DNA from: an uncultured Bacteriovoracaceae bacterium
GTDB taxonomy: Bacteria > Bdellovibrionota > Bacteriovoracia > Bacteriovoracales > Bacteriovoracaceae
Length of the DNA: 64,000 nucleotides
NCBI GenBank assembly: GCA_950054155.1
Contig: CATLOT010000013.1
Coordinates: 1-64,000, forward strand
Direction of reading: 5' to 3'
Under the pieces are notes generated by a model. It had not been told where the DNA came from. It did no database searches and saw only the letters and a list, made by a program, of their open reading frames with translations. The translations under genes were made by a program, and so were the position numbers. Positions 1 to 7,440 of the stretch are shown piece by piece (position 1 is the first letter of the stretch; the number at the start of each line of letters is the position of its first letter).

Positions 1-206
1 GAGCGCGGCATGAAATATTTGCAAGCGGAGGTGTAAAGAAAGAGGCTATTAAATCTGACACTCCTTTTCTTGGAGAATTGCCAATAGATAAAAATCTGAG
101 GATTAATTCTGATACTGGGCAACCCGCATGTATTGCTGATCCCGAAGGAGAAATTGCAAAAATATATTTATCAATAGCAAATAAAATTCATCAAAATTCT
201 AATTAA
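1..206 (+). CDS. mrp: Mrp/ApbC-type Fe-S carrier ATPase, C-terminal end (partial)
   Basis: Only the last ~67 codons are present, entering in frame at base 3 and ending with TAA at 204-206. The visible peptide has the motif [10 protein letters not shown], then FLGELPID and a stretch like SDTGQP. This is the typical tail of Mrp/NBP35 P-loop proteins, which bind an iron-sulfur cluster and pass it to apo-proteins in the cytoplasm. The Walker A and CxxC motifs would lie upstream, outside the window. Its stop overlaps the thyA stop tail to tail by four bases (TTAA, 203-206). The family call rests on a short segment. Confidence 0.75.
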   Translation, partial: ARHEIFASGGVKKEAIKSDTPFLGELPIDKNLRINSDTGQPACIADPEGEIAKIYLSIANKIHQNSN

Positions 207-991
207 ACATTCATCTCAGCTTTCAATACTGGGTAATGATCATAATTTAAAAGTTTAAAATCATTCACAGAATAAGAAAAAAAATCTTTTATCTGAAATT
301 CTAATTGAGGAAGTTTTTTTGGTTCTCTAGCAAGTTGAGTTTTGACTTGGGAAAAATGCTCATGATAAATATGATAATCTCCTAATGTGAGAATAAATTC
401 TCCCACTTCAAACCCACATTCCTTTGCTAATATATGAGTAAGTAAACTGTAACTAGCAATATTAAAAGGAACGCCTAGAAAGATATCGGCACTTCTTTGA
501 TAGAGCTGACACGAAAGCTTCCCATCCTTTGAAACATAGAATTGCATTAGGGTGTGACAAGGAGGTAAGGCCATATCTTTAATGTCAGCAGGATTCCACG
601 CCGAGACAATGTGACGACGAGACTGAGGATTGTTGCGAAGGCCTTCAACAAGATCGGCGATCTGATCAATGATCTGCTCCTTGGCCTCCCAGCGGCGCCA
701 CTGCTTACCATAGACAGGACCAAGGTCACCATTTTCATCGGCCCACTCATCCCAGATGCGAACTTTATTTTCTTTGAGATACTGAATATTAGTATCCCCT
801 TTTAAGAACCAAAGAAGCTCATGAATAATGGAGCGAAGATGAAGCTTCTTTGTCGTAACAAGGGGAAATCCCTCAGAGAGATCATAGCGAGCCTGATAAC
901 CAAAGACCGAGAGAGTCCCAGTTCCGGTGCGGTCCATTCTTTCCTCACCGTTTTTGAGGACGTGTTTCATTAGGTCAAGGTATTGCTTCAT
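203..991 (-). CDS. thyA: Thymidylate synthase
   Basis: ThyA makes dTMP from dUMP using methylene-tetrahydrofolate. At 262 residues it is close to the E. coli enzyme (264). The start at 991 ([12 protein letters not shown]) matches the usual N-terminus and has AGGAGA about six bases upstream; a longer reading to 1027 has no such support. Visible motifs are the dUMP-binding [11 protein letters not shown] near residues 21-31, the catalytic Cys in [10 protein letters not shown] (C145) and the [17 protein letters not shown] block. No dihydrofolate reductase gene adjoins it. A candidate sigma-70 promoter lies at 1056-1083. Confidence 0.97.
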   Translation of the reverse strand: MKQYLDLMKHVLKNGEERMDRTGTGTLSVFGYQARYDLSEGFPLVTTKKLHLRSIIHELLWFLKGDTNIQYLKENKVRIWDEWADENGDLGPVYGKQWRRWEAKEQIIDQIADLVEGLRNNPQSRRHIVSAWNPADIKDMALPPCHTLMQFYVSKDGKLSCQLYQRSADIFLGVPFNIASYSLLTHILAKECGFEVGEFILTLGDYHIYHEHFSQVKTQLAREPKKLPQLEFQIKDFFSYSVNDFKLLNYDHYPVLKAEMNV

Positions 992-1055
992 ACTTGTCTC
1001 CTGAGTCTGATGCGAGTGTGCTGTCAATTTTCGCGTGTTGTGTGTGTCTTAGAAA

Positions 1056-1083
1056 ATTGTACTGAAAACTATCAAAAGTCCAA
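1056..1083 (-). promoter_or_regulatory. Candidate sigma-70 promoter for thyA
   Basis: Reading the minus strand, TTGGAC (1078-1083) is followed after 16 bases by TACAAT (1056-1061). The predicted transcript has a leader of about 60 bases before the thyA start at 991. Spacing is slightly short but acceptable. This is a pattern match only. Confidence 0.45.
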
Positions 1084-1105
1084 AATCTTTTTGGAAAATA
1101 TTTTC

Positions 1106-1873
1106 TTACGGCCTAGCGCTTGCAAGCGGCGTGTATGTTTCGGCATCCCACTTCATTAGGCTTAAAAGCTCATCTAACATGGTTTGAAGACCAGGACGCA
1201 GAGGGTTATTGTGCTCATTCGCTCTCTTCTCTACGGCCTCAAGAAAATCGACGGGCCATGAAGTCTGATAGAAATTAATGAGCCAGCTAGGAATGCTGCC
1301 TCGCGGATCAATAAAGGCCGTTAACTCCACATAAGTTTTATTGCGACTCACTGGCCGAAAACCCATATTGGAATAGCCGACAAAGGCTTCAATTGTGCGC
1401 TCAGGTTGGGGTGCTTTTTTATGGGGCACAGTTTTACTGAGGACAAAGAGAAGTTTTCTCTCTTTATCAAGGTGAAGCTTGTTGTGAAGAATAAGAGTTC
1501 TGTCATAGACAGGCCACGACATATCAGTGAGGCTATAAGTGATCGCCTCTCGTGGTCCTAGGTCTTTAAGAGTTGTTTTCTTAAGAAGATCAGGAGTCCA
1601 GTCTTCGCTCCCCTCCACCGTGCGCAGGTTTTCCATGATGGAAGCGATTGGCGCATTGATGATTCCCTCTACTTTAATAGGAAGAATATCACTCTTTGCT
1701 GCTTCTCGGTCACGCACATAAATCGTAAAGCCCCTGCGAATTCTCGATTTTTCCCATTTGCCGTCATCACCAATATTAGTGCTTTGGTGCACGCTATCGG
1801 CGAGAGCAAAAGGACTAAGGCCAACGACCAGTAAAGTGTACAGAGAGAGAAGAAGCTTAAAATTATTTTTCAT
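1106..1873 (-). CDS. Secreted START/SRPBCC-domain lipid-binding-like protein
   Basis: This is a 255-residue protein starting at 1873, where a signal peptide begins (MKNNFKLLLSLYTLLVVGLS, cut near AFALA/D). The mature part looks like a START-type helix-grip fold. It has a segment on membrane or ligand collapse (IKVEGIINAPIASIMENL), then W-P-x-x-D-R near the middle and a C-terminal helix (SWLINFYQTSWPVDFLEAVEKR). Such proteins bind lipids or other hydrophobic ligands; the ligand here is unknown. An upstream in-frame extension to 1975 is rejected because it overlaps the namZ 5' end. No Shine-Dalgarno is visible, but TATAAT lies seven bases before the start, so the mRNA may be leaderless. Confidence 0.75.
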   Translation of the reverse strand: MKNNFKLLLSLYTLLVVGLSPFALADSVHQSTNIGDDGKWEKSRIRRGFTIYVRDREAAKSDILPIKVEGIINAPIASIMENLRTVEGSEDWTPDLLKKTTLKDLGPREAITYSLTDMSWPVYDRTLILHNKLHLDKERKLLFVLSKTVPHKKAPQPERTIEAFVGYSNMGFRPVSRNKTYVELTAFIDPRGSIPSWLINFYQTSWPVDFLEAVEKRANEHNNPLRPGLQTMLDELLSLMKWDAETYTPLASARP

Positions 1874-1880
1874 GAAGAAA

Positions 1881-1886
1881 ATTATA
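1881..1886 (-). promoter_or_regulatory. -10 element seven bases before the START-domain gene
   Basis: TATAAT on the minus strand, with TTTCTTC between it and the ATG at 1871-1873. Transcription would begin at or next to the start codon. No good -35 is visible at 16-18 bases, so the call rests on the perfect -10 and the lack of a Shine-Dalgarno. Confidence 0.45.
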
Positions 1887-1946
1887 ATAGAAAACTCGCC
1901 AAAGTGCCTTGTTAAGATACAATTAAGATCATTCAAAGGAGAGGAA

Positions 1947-3122
1947 ATGGTGGAAATTGGCTTAGATAGGCTCATTAATAACGAAAGTCTGCAAAACTTG
2001 TGTCCGGGAAAAATTGCCTACTTAGGCCATAGCGCGGCCCTCACCTCTAAGCTTGAGCTTGGACTAAGTGCGGTGAAAAAAATCTTCTCCGAGCGTCTTA
2101 TTAAAGTTTTCGGTCCTCAACATGGCTTTGTCACCGATGTTCAAGATAATATGGTGGAAACGGAAAGTTATCATCATCCCTATTTTGATCTGCCACTTTA
2201 TAGTCTCTACGGCGAGCATAGGCGCCCCACTAATGAAATGCTTGAAGGTGTCGACACTCTTATTATCGATCTTCAAGACGTGGGCACTCGCGTTTACACC
2301 TATATTACAACCCTCTCCTACTGCATGGAAAAGTGTGAGGAGCTTGGAATCAAAGTGGTGGTCCTTGATCGCCCCAATCCCGTAGGAGGGGAATTAATAG
2401 AGGGACCAGTTCTTCAAAAAGAATGGCGCTCTTTTGTGGGGCACCATCCTATCCCTCAGCGCCACTCCCTCACTATCGGGGAAGTCGCTAAGCTCCAACA
2501 GAAAATTCACTCTCCCCGTTGCGAGCTTGAAGTGATCACCATGAATGAATGGAAGCGCTCCCATCACTGGCGCGATACGGGCCTAACTTGGGTCAACCCA
2601 AGCCCCAACCTTGCCACCCCCGAATCAGCCCTCACCTTCTGTGGCACCGTCTTATATGAAGGCACCAATATCAGTGAAGGTCGGGGAACGACGCGAAGCT
2701 TGGAGGTTTTAGGGGCCCATGGACTTGAGCCCTTTAGTTTTACCGACCTGGTCAAAGAGGAGCTTAAGGATCTTCCCCTAGGGGACTACACCCTGCGCCC
2801 CCTCCAATTCTTTCCCATGTTTCAAAAATTTAAAGGCGAGGCCTGTGGGGGCTTTCATATCCACCCCACAAATCCCGCAAACTTTCAATCCTGGATGCTA
2901 GGCGCTTACCTTCTTAAACTCTTTCATAAGCACACCGACTTTGAATGGAATCAAAAGACCTATGAATACGAAGAAGGCTTCGCCATCAACTACATCAATG
3001 GCGGCGATGAGCTAAAGAATTGGGTCGAAAAGCAGGGCAGCTTTGAGGAACTCACTCACCTCTCACAATTTGGACATGACGAATTTCGAAATTTAAGAGA
3101 AGATATCCTCATCTACTCATAA
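1947..3122 (+). CDS. namZ: DUF1343 / NamZ-type exo-beta-N-acetylmuramidase (GH171)
   Basis: This is a 391-residue protein of the DUF1343 family. The Bacillus subtilis member, NamZ, removes terminal N-acetylmuramic acid from peptidoglycan fragments. Family motifs are clear: GPQHGF near residue 53, DLQDVGTRVYTY, VLDRPNPVGG and EGTNISEGRGTTR. The start at 1947 is chosen because AAAGGAGAGG lies just upstream; a longer frame to 1758 would run across the opposite gene. I see no convincing signal peptide, so it probably acts in the cytoplasm on imported fragments. It is followed after 16 bases by a small gene and a beta-barrel-like gene, a likely operon. Confidence 0.88.
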   Translation: MVEIGLDRLINNESLQNLCPGKIAYLGHSAALTSKLELGLSAVKKIFSERLIKVFGPQHGFVTDVQDNMVETESYHHPYFDLPLYSLYGEHRRPTNEMLEGVDTLIIDLQDVGTRVYTYITTLSYCMEKCEELGIKVVVLDRPNPVGGELIEGPVLQKEWRSFVGHHPIPQRHSLTIGEVAKLQQKIHSPRCELEVITMNEWKRSHHWRDTGLTWVNPSPNLATPESALTFCGTVLYEGTNISEGRGTTRSLEVLGAHGLEPFSFTDLVKEELKDLPLGDYTLRPLQFFPMFQKFKGEACGGFHIHPTNPANFQSWMLGAYLLKLFHKHTDFEWNQKTYEYEEGFAINYINGGDELKNWVEKQGSFEELTHLSQFGHDEFRNLREDILIYS

Positions 3123-3138
3123 AATTAAAGGAATAAGA

Positions 3139-3339
3139 ATGGATCTCAATGAAGCTATCGAGCTTGTAAAGAATGCTGTTAAGGAATCCCATATCGATGG
3201 TCAAAAGCATGTGGACCTCAGTCTAGTTGATGCCAGCGAAAGACCTGATTACGAAAAAGCTCTTCTTATTTGCCGTGCTCATGTGGCCCAAGGCCACCTC
3301 TCAGAAGAGGACCTCAGAACGCGTTTAGGCCTCATTTAG
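3139..3339 (+). CDS. Small conserved-type acidic protein, 66 residues
   Basis: A 66-residue soluble protein with AAAGGAAT about four bases before its ATG. It is rich in Asp, Glu and Leu and predicted helical, with no signal peptide or known motif that I can name. Its TAG stop shares one base with the GTG start of the next gene (TAGTG), so the two are probably translationally coupled. Function is unknown. Position between namZ and a secreted protein supports a real gene. Confidence 0.65.
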   Translation: MDLNEAIELVKNAVKESHIDGQKHVDLSLVDASERPDYEKALLICRAHVAQGHLSEEDLRTRLGLI

Positions 3340-4121
3340 TGAAGAGGCTCGCGTTTTCTTTAATACTAACCCTTCTAGGAATCTGCGAAGCATACTCCCA
3401 GTATGATTTGCGCTTTGAAGGATTCGCGCGCTCCTTGCCATTAGGGGCCTATGCTCGCGTAGAGGCCGGCTATTCTTTTCCTTTGTGGAAGTCTAAAGGT
3501 CCCCTCTATGGATTCATAAGACCCTACACTCAATTTCAAACCAGTGGTCTCATTAATTCCCTTCATGCGGGGGTGGAAATTTTTCCCGTCTCTTTCTGGG
3601 GAATTTACGCTGGCCGCACGCAAATGATCCGCTCTCTTAAAAAGCTCGACCAAGTGGATTGTGACCGCACTGATATTACCTGTGAATCCAATAATATTGG
3701 AAGAAACCGCTTTGGTACCAAGCTCGCTCTCAAGTTTGGAAGTGTCTTCACTCTCACTCGCCTGCAGTGGCACAAAACATTTATTCGCGACAATGAAAAC
3801 CAATTCTTCTTTGATGAACAAGGCACTCTTCTCGGTCTTGGAAATGAGGACACCCTCTTTCAGGCCATCCAAATCATCGGCATGGACTTTGATAATACCC
3901 ATGGTGTTGCCGCCCTTCATAAGAGGAATCTGATGCAAAAGAGTGGGCAGGACTCAAGCATGAGTGTTCTTCTTTATAAGAGAAATTTTAAGTCTGAATT
4001 TAAGAATCCCTACACCCTTCTCATAGGTCCTGGAGTCTTTCACACGCGAACCAATAGTGATCACTTAATGCTCTTTGCACTCCTCCAGTTTAGCTATGAA
4101 AAAGGTCTCACTCTCTTTTAA
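3339..4121 (+). CDS. Secreted protein, probable outer-membrane beta-barrel
   Basis: The start is taken as GTG at 3339, giving 260 residues with a signal peptide (KRLAFSLILTLLGICEAYSQ). The mature protein has many short amphipathic beta-type segments with aromatic ends and finishes in LLQFSYEKGLTLF, an aromatic terminal residue usual for outer-membrane barrels. I do not recognise a named family. It overlaps the preceding small gene by one base and converges on flagellin, with eight bases between stops and no clear terminator. Confidence 0.65.
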   Translation: MKRLAFSLILTLLGICEAYSQYDLRFEGFARSLPLGAYARVEAGYSFPLWKSKGPLYGFIRPYTQFQTSGLINSLHAGVEIFPVSFWGIYAGRTQMIRSLKKLDQVDCDRTDITCESNNIGRNRFGTKLALKFGSVFTLTRLQWHKTFIRDNENQFFFDEQGTLLGLGNEDTLFQAIQIIGMDFDNTHGVAALHKRNLMQKSGQDSSMSVLLYKRNFKSEFKNPYTLLIGPGVFHTRTNSDHLMLFALLQFSYEKGLTLF

Positions 4122-4129
4122 GAACTTTA

Positions 4130-4957
4130 CTAAGAGATAAGGCGATAGACTTCTTTGCTATTATTAATGCCCTCAGCAAGGGCCTTAGCACTACCACTAG
4201 TTAAAAGCTTTTGACTCGCAAGCTTAGCGGCTTCATGGGCCATATCCGCATCCTCTAACTTAGAGCGAGTGGCCTCATGGTTAATGACATTTGTTTCAAG
4301 ATTATTTTGTGCATGACTCAGGCGACTTTGCGTAGCGCCCAAGGAGCTGCGTTTTTCGGCGATCTTATTAAGAGCGCTATCAATGGCCTCAATATTTTCA
4401 AGGGCCTCTTCTTTATCTGCGACACCTGCACCTGCTATTCCTAATTCAGAGGTGTCAGCGTAATTTTCATCGGTATCAAACTTAATAATATTCTCACTAC
4501 CGGCATTGGCCCCAACGTGAAACTCAAGAATTCCTTTTCCATCGCCATTAATAACATTGGTGCCATTAAAAGAAGTGACTTCAGCAATTCGGTCCACTTC
4601 TTCTTTGAGGCTTTGAAATTCAGTATCAAGAAACCCTCTCTCCGTTTCCCCAACCGTATCAGAGCCCGACTGAACAGACAGCTCGCGCAGGCGGGTCAGG
4701 ACATTACTCATTTCAGAGAGACCACCTTCGGCGGTTTGAACAAAACTTATTCCGTCGTTGGCATTACGAATGGCCTGGCGCTGCGAGAGAATATGAGCGT
4801 CAAGCCTCTTAGAAAGAGAAAGGGAGGCCGCATCGTCAGCCGCTTTTTCCACTCTTTTACCACTAGAGAGCTTAGAGAGGGTCTGGCCCTGCTCTTTAGA
4901 GTGTGATCTCAAATTAGAGATGAGTGAATTTAAAGTGGAGCGTGCCGCTACCCTCAT
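4130..4957 (-). CDS. fliC: Flagellin
   Basis: At 275 residues this is a short flagellin that keeps the two conserved coiled-coil ends and has little variable surface domain. The N-terminus has LSSGKRVEKAADDAASLSLS, the classic SSGxRINxAxDDAAG-like block. The C-terminus has LEDADMAHEAAKLASQ and ends in an export-type helix. It polymerises into the flagellar filament. Length is like that of the multiple Bdellovibrio flagellins (about 275). A sigma-28 promoter sits 19 bases upstream of the ATG, with GTGAGG as ribosome site. Only one flagellin is present in the window and no other structural flagellar gene adjoins it. Confidence 0.96.
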   Translation of the reverse strand: MRVAARSTLNSLISNLRSHSKEQGQTLSKLSSGKRVEKAADDAASLSLSKRLDAHILSQRQAIRNANDGISFVQTAEGGLSEMSNVLTRLRELSVQSGSDTVGETERGFLDTEFQSLKEEVDRIAEVTSFNGTNVINGDGKGILEFHVGANAGSENIIKFDTDENYADTSELGIAGAGVADKEEALENIEAIDSALNKIAEKRSSLGATQSRLSHAQNNLETNVINHEATRSKLEDADMAHEAAKLASQKLLTSGSAKALAEGINNSKEVYRLIS

Positions 4958-4976
4958 AAAACCTCACTTTTTGAGC

Positions 4977-5003
4977 GTATCGGCACAAACCAAAACTACT
5001 TGA
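4977..5003 (-). promoter_or_regulatory. Sigma-28 (FliA) promoter of flagellin
   Basis: On the minus strand TCAAGTAG (4996-5003), 11 bases, then GCCGATAC (4977-4984). The E. coli FliA consensus is TAAAGTTT-N11-GCCGATAA, so the -10 matches in seven of eight positions and spacing is exact. Predicted transcription starts near 4970, giving a leader of about 13 bases. The flanking sequence is partly shared with the promoter at 59676. Confidence 0.8.
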
Positions 5004-5019
5004 GCTTTTTGATATACTA

Positions 5020-5421
5020 TTAGGCAGCGACAATATCTTTCGTTAGCTGGCAGTCAATCTTAAAGCGCTTATAGGCCTTCCAAGATGCCTGTGCGAGCCG
5101 TGCTGAAATATCGGCTTTATCAAGAAAGCAGCAGCTAAATTGATCGAGATCACCCACCATGCGCTCATCATCACTTCCCCGAAGCATGACAATAGGCATA
5201 GAGTCACCAAGCAGCTTGGTTATGGAGATTCCATCATTTTCAGGCATGGTGAGATCAGTGACTAGGACGTTAAAGGTTTGGTGTTCGAGGGCCTTAAGGG
5301 CCTCGTCTTTGGTATGCACCATGTGAACCGTAAAACCTTGATCAATCAAGCAATCGGCCATGGTCTTTAAGAGATTGGGATCCTCATTTAACAGCAAGAC
5401 GTTCAATCTAAGGATATCCAT
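5020..5421 (-). CDS. Single-domain response-regulator-like receiver protein (degenerate)
   Basis: A 133-residue receiver domain with nothing attached. The phosphoacceptor Asp is present in VLVTDLTMPENDG (about D56), but the N-terminal acidic pair reads NED and the switch Thr/Ser before the fifth helix is replaced (IVMLRGSDD). The Lys usually followed by Pro appears as LDKAD. It could be a signalling protein with altered switching. A perfect ribosome site (AAGGAGGT) and a promoter-like pair (5451-5478) precede it. It lies directly upstream of flagellin in the same direction, but flagellin has its own sigma-28 promoter, so it may act in motility only by association. Confidence 0.8.
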   Translation of the reverse strand: MDILRLNVLLLNEDPNLLKTMADCLIDQGFTVHMVHTKDEALKALEHQTFNVLVTDLTMPENDGISITKLLGDSMPIVMLRGSDDERMVGDLDQFSCCFLDKADISARLAQASWKAYKRFKIDCQLTKDIVAA

Positions 5422-5450
5422 AAACTACCTCCTTTTGGGAGTTTGACCCT

Positions 5451-5478
5451 ATTATCCAACAGAAATGATAGGGGCAAA
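5451..5478 (-). promoter_or_regulatory. Candidate promoter of the receiver gene
   Basis: On the minus strand TTTGCC (5473-5478), 16 bases, then GATAAT (5451-5456). The -10 matches five of six consensus bases and the -35 is weak. The leader would be about 25 bases and contains AAGGAGGT. Confidence 0.4.
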
Positions 5479-5535
5479 AAGGATTCTCCAAAAATCTTAA
5501 AAAAGTGAATTATTATGGGAGTTTACAGATTTTTC

Positions 5536-5718
5536 TTAAAGCCTTCTAAAGTCAGCTTCGACCACATCTTCTTGCTTTTTTGCCTGTCCAGCGGGACGCT
5601 TTACCCTCTGAGCACTCTCAGAAGCACCAGAGCTATCCTTGACCCCTTTAAAGAAGCTGCGAACAAAGAGGAAGAGAAAATAGAAAAAGAGACCTTTTAA
5701 AATAAACTGAACAATCAT
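5536..5718 (-). CDS. Small single-pass membrane protein, 60 residues
   Basis: Residues 3-24 form a hydrophobic helix rich in Phe (ILKGLFFYFLFLFVRSFF), followed by a basic, Ala/Gln-rich tail that ends EDVVEADFRRL. Small membrane proteins with a C-terminal VVEADF/Y motif recur in Bdellovibrio-like and other genomes, to my recollection, but I cannot name a function. AAGGATG lies about five bases before the ATG. It is divergent from lysS. Confidence 0.6.
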   Translation of the reverse strand: MIVQFILKGLFFYFLFLFVRSFFKGVKDSSGASESAQRVKRPAGQAKKQEDVVEADFRRL

Positions 5719-5754
5719 GGTGCCATCCTTAAAGGTTATCTTATCTCATTCGCA

Positions 5755-5780
5755 GGCCCTAGGCGAGGGCCTCAAGCCCT
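5755..5780 (+). other. Overlapping alternative hairpins upstream of lysS
   Basis: GGCCCT (5755-5760) can pair with AGGGCC (5766-5771), while the AGGGC at 5766-5770 can instead pair with GCCCT (5776-5780). The two stems exclude each other. A TAATAT at 5783-5788 follows, so the element may lie at the promoter rather than in the mRNA leader. I do not know whether it regulates anything. Confidence 0.3.
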
Positions 5781-5855
5781 GCTAATATGGGGTTTTTATT
5801 AAACATCCGTAAGGAAATCCGGCATTACTAGCGCCAATTAAAGGAAATCATCCCA

Positions 5856-7439
5856 ATGAGCGAAACACCAAAACTAATCCACTGGGCCGATATGACTGCT
5901 GACCGCATTATTAGACAACTTGGAGACAAGGAGTCTTATACCGTAGCCAGTGGCATCACCCCTTCTGGAACAGTACACTTTGGAAACTTTAGAGAAGTGA
6001 TCACCGTTGATCTTGTGGCCCGTGCCCTGAGAAAACGAGGAAAGAAGGTGCGCTTTATTTTTAGTTGGGATGACTATGATACCTTCAGAAAGATTCCGGC
6101 CAATATGCCTAAGCAAAACGTTCTTGAAACCTTCATGTTTCAACCTATCGTCGACACTCCCGATCCTTACGATAAAGAGAAGTCCTATGCTGCTCACCAC
6201 GAAAGTGCCTTTGAGTCTCAACTTGAAAAGGTCGGCATCGAAGTGGAGCCTCTCTACCAAGCGACCAAGTATCGCGCTGGTGAATATAAAGACGGAATTA
6301 AGAAAGCTCTTGATGGAGTGGAAACCATCAAAGAAATTCTTAACCAATACAGAAAGGAGCCCCTTGCAAGTGATTGGCTGCCCATTTCTGTCTACTGTGA
6401 AAAATGTAATACCGACAACAAGATCAAGGATAAGGCCTGGGATGGCGAAAAGCTGAGCTACGCTTGTGATAATTGCGGCCATCAGGGAAGCGAAGAGCTT
6501 GCCACCACAAGCCGCCTCAAACTTCCCTGGCGTGTTGACTGGCCTATGAGATGGGCCTTTGAAAAAGTTGACTTTGAACCAGGTGGGAAAGATCACTCTT
6601 CTCAAGGGGGCTCTTACTCAACGGCCAAGGACATTGTTAAACTCTTTGACTGGCAAGCTCCCATTTATCTGCAGTATGACTTTGTCTCTATTAAAGGTCG
6701 CGGCGGTAAAATGAGTTCCTCTTCCGGTGATGTCGTCACTGTAAATGATGTCCTCAATGTCTATGAGCCAGAGATGGTGCGTTGGATTTTTGCAAGCTAC
6801 AAATCCAATGTCGACTTTGCGGTAAGCTTTGATCTTGATGCCATTAAAACCTATGAAGACTTTGATCGTCAGGAGCGCCTCGCCTTTGGAGTCGAAACAG
6901 GAAACGAAAAGAAAGTGGCCATGGCCAAGAGAGTTTACGAACTCAGTCAAGTCGGCGACATGCCCAAGGAAATGCCTTTTCAGCCAAGTTTTCGCCACCT
7001 CACTAACGTCCTTCAAATTCATGACGGCGATACTAAGGCCGCGAGAAGCTACTACGATGGTGACATTAAAAATGAAAGAGATGAGCGCCGCTTTAAAGAG
7101 CGTGCCCACTGTGCTCTTTACTGGCTTGAAAACTACGCTCCAGAAGACTTTAAGTTCGCGATCAATAAAGAGACCCCAAAAGCTCTTGATATGAATGAAG
7201 CGCAAAAGAACTACCTCACTGACATTGTGAGCCTCCTTCAAGAGAAGAGCTTTGAAAGTGACAATGAACTTCATGAAGGCATGTATGAAGTTATGCACAA
7301 GCATGAGCTTAAGCCCATGGATATTTTCCCCCTCTTTTACACCATTCTCATTAGCAAACCCAAAGGGCCAAAGCTTGCTGGCTTCATGAGAACCATTGGT
7401 CTAGAAAGAGTAAAAGGATTATTAGAAGGAGCCCTCTAA
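5856..7439 (+). CDS. lysK: Lysine--tRNA ligase, class I
   Basis: A 527-residue class I lysyl-tRNA synthetase, which charges tRNA-Lys with a Rossmann-fold catalytic core unrelated to the common class II LysS. The HIGH-like motif appears as PSGTVHFGN (residues ~37-45) and the KMSKS-like loop as KMSSSSG (~286-292). A zinc-type pair, CEKC and CDNC, lies near residues 186-208. The start has AAAGGAAAT upstream. Class I enzymes are usual in archaea, spirochaetes and alphaproteobacteria and scattered elsewhere. No class II lysS is visible in the window. One base separates it from the peptidase gene, so the two are co-transcribed. Confidence 0.96.
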   Translation: MSETPKLIHWADMTADRIIRQLGDKESYTVASGITPSGTVHFGNFREVITVDLVARALRKRGKKVRFIFSWDDYDTFRKIPANMPKQNVLETFMFQPIVDTPDPYDKEKSYAAHHESAFESQLEKVGIEVEPLYQATKYRAGEYKDGIKKALDGVETIKEILNQYRKEPLASDWLPISVYCEKCNTDNKIKDKAWDGEKLSYACDNCGHQGSEELATTSRLKLPWRVDWPMRWAFEKVDFEPGGKDHSSQGGSYSTAKDIVKLFDWQAPIYLQYDFVSIKGRGGKMSSSSGDVVTVNDVLNVYEPEMVRWIFASYKSNVDFAVSFDLDAIKTYEDFDRQERLAFGVETGNEKKVAMAKRVYELSQVGDMPKEMPFQPSFRHLTNVLQIHDGDTKAARSYYDGDIKNERDERRFKERAHCALYWLENYAPEDFKFAINKETPKALDMNEAQKNYLTDIVSLLQEKSFESDNELHEGMYEVMHKHELKPMDIFPLFYTILISKPKGPKLAGFMRTIGLERVKGLLEGAL

Positions 7440-7440
7440 A

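Noticed and set aside
3441-3938. 165-codon minus-strand frame inside the barrel-like gene
   Set aside because: It lies wholly within a signal-peptide gene and has no start signal.
5874-7304. Long open frames on the minus strand opposite lysK (243 and 228 codons)
   Set aside because: They mirror lysK, whose motifs are certain. They have no ribosome site and their residue mix is that of an antisense shadow.
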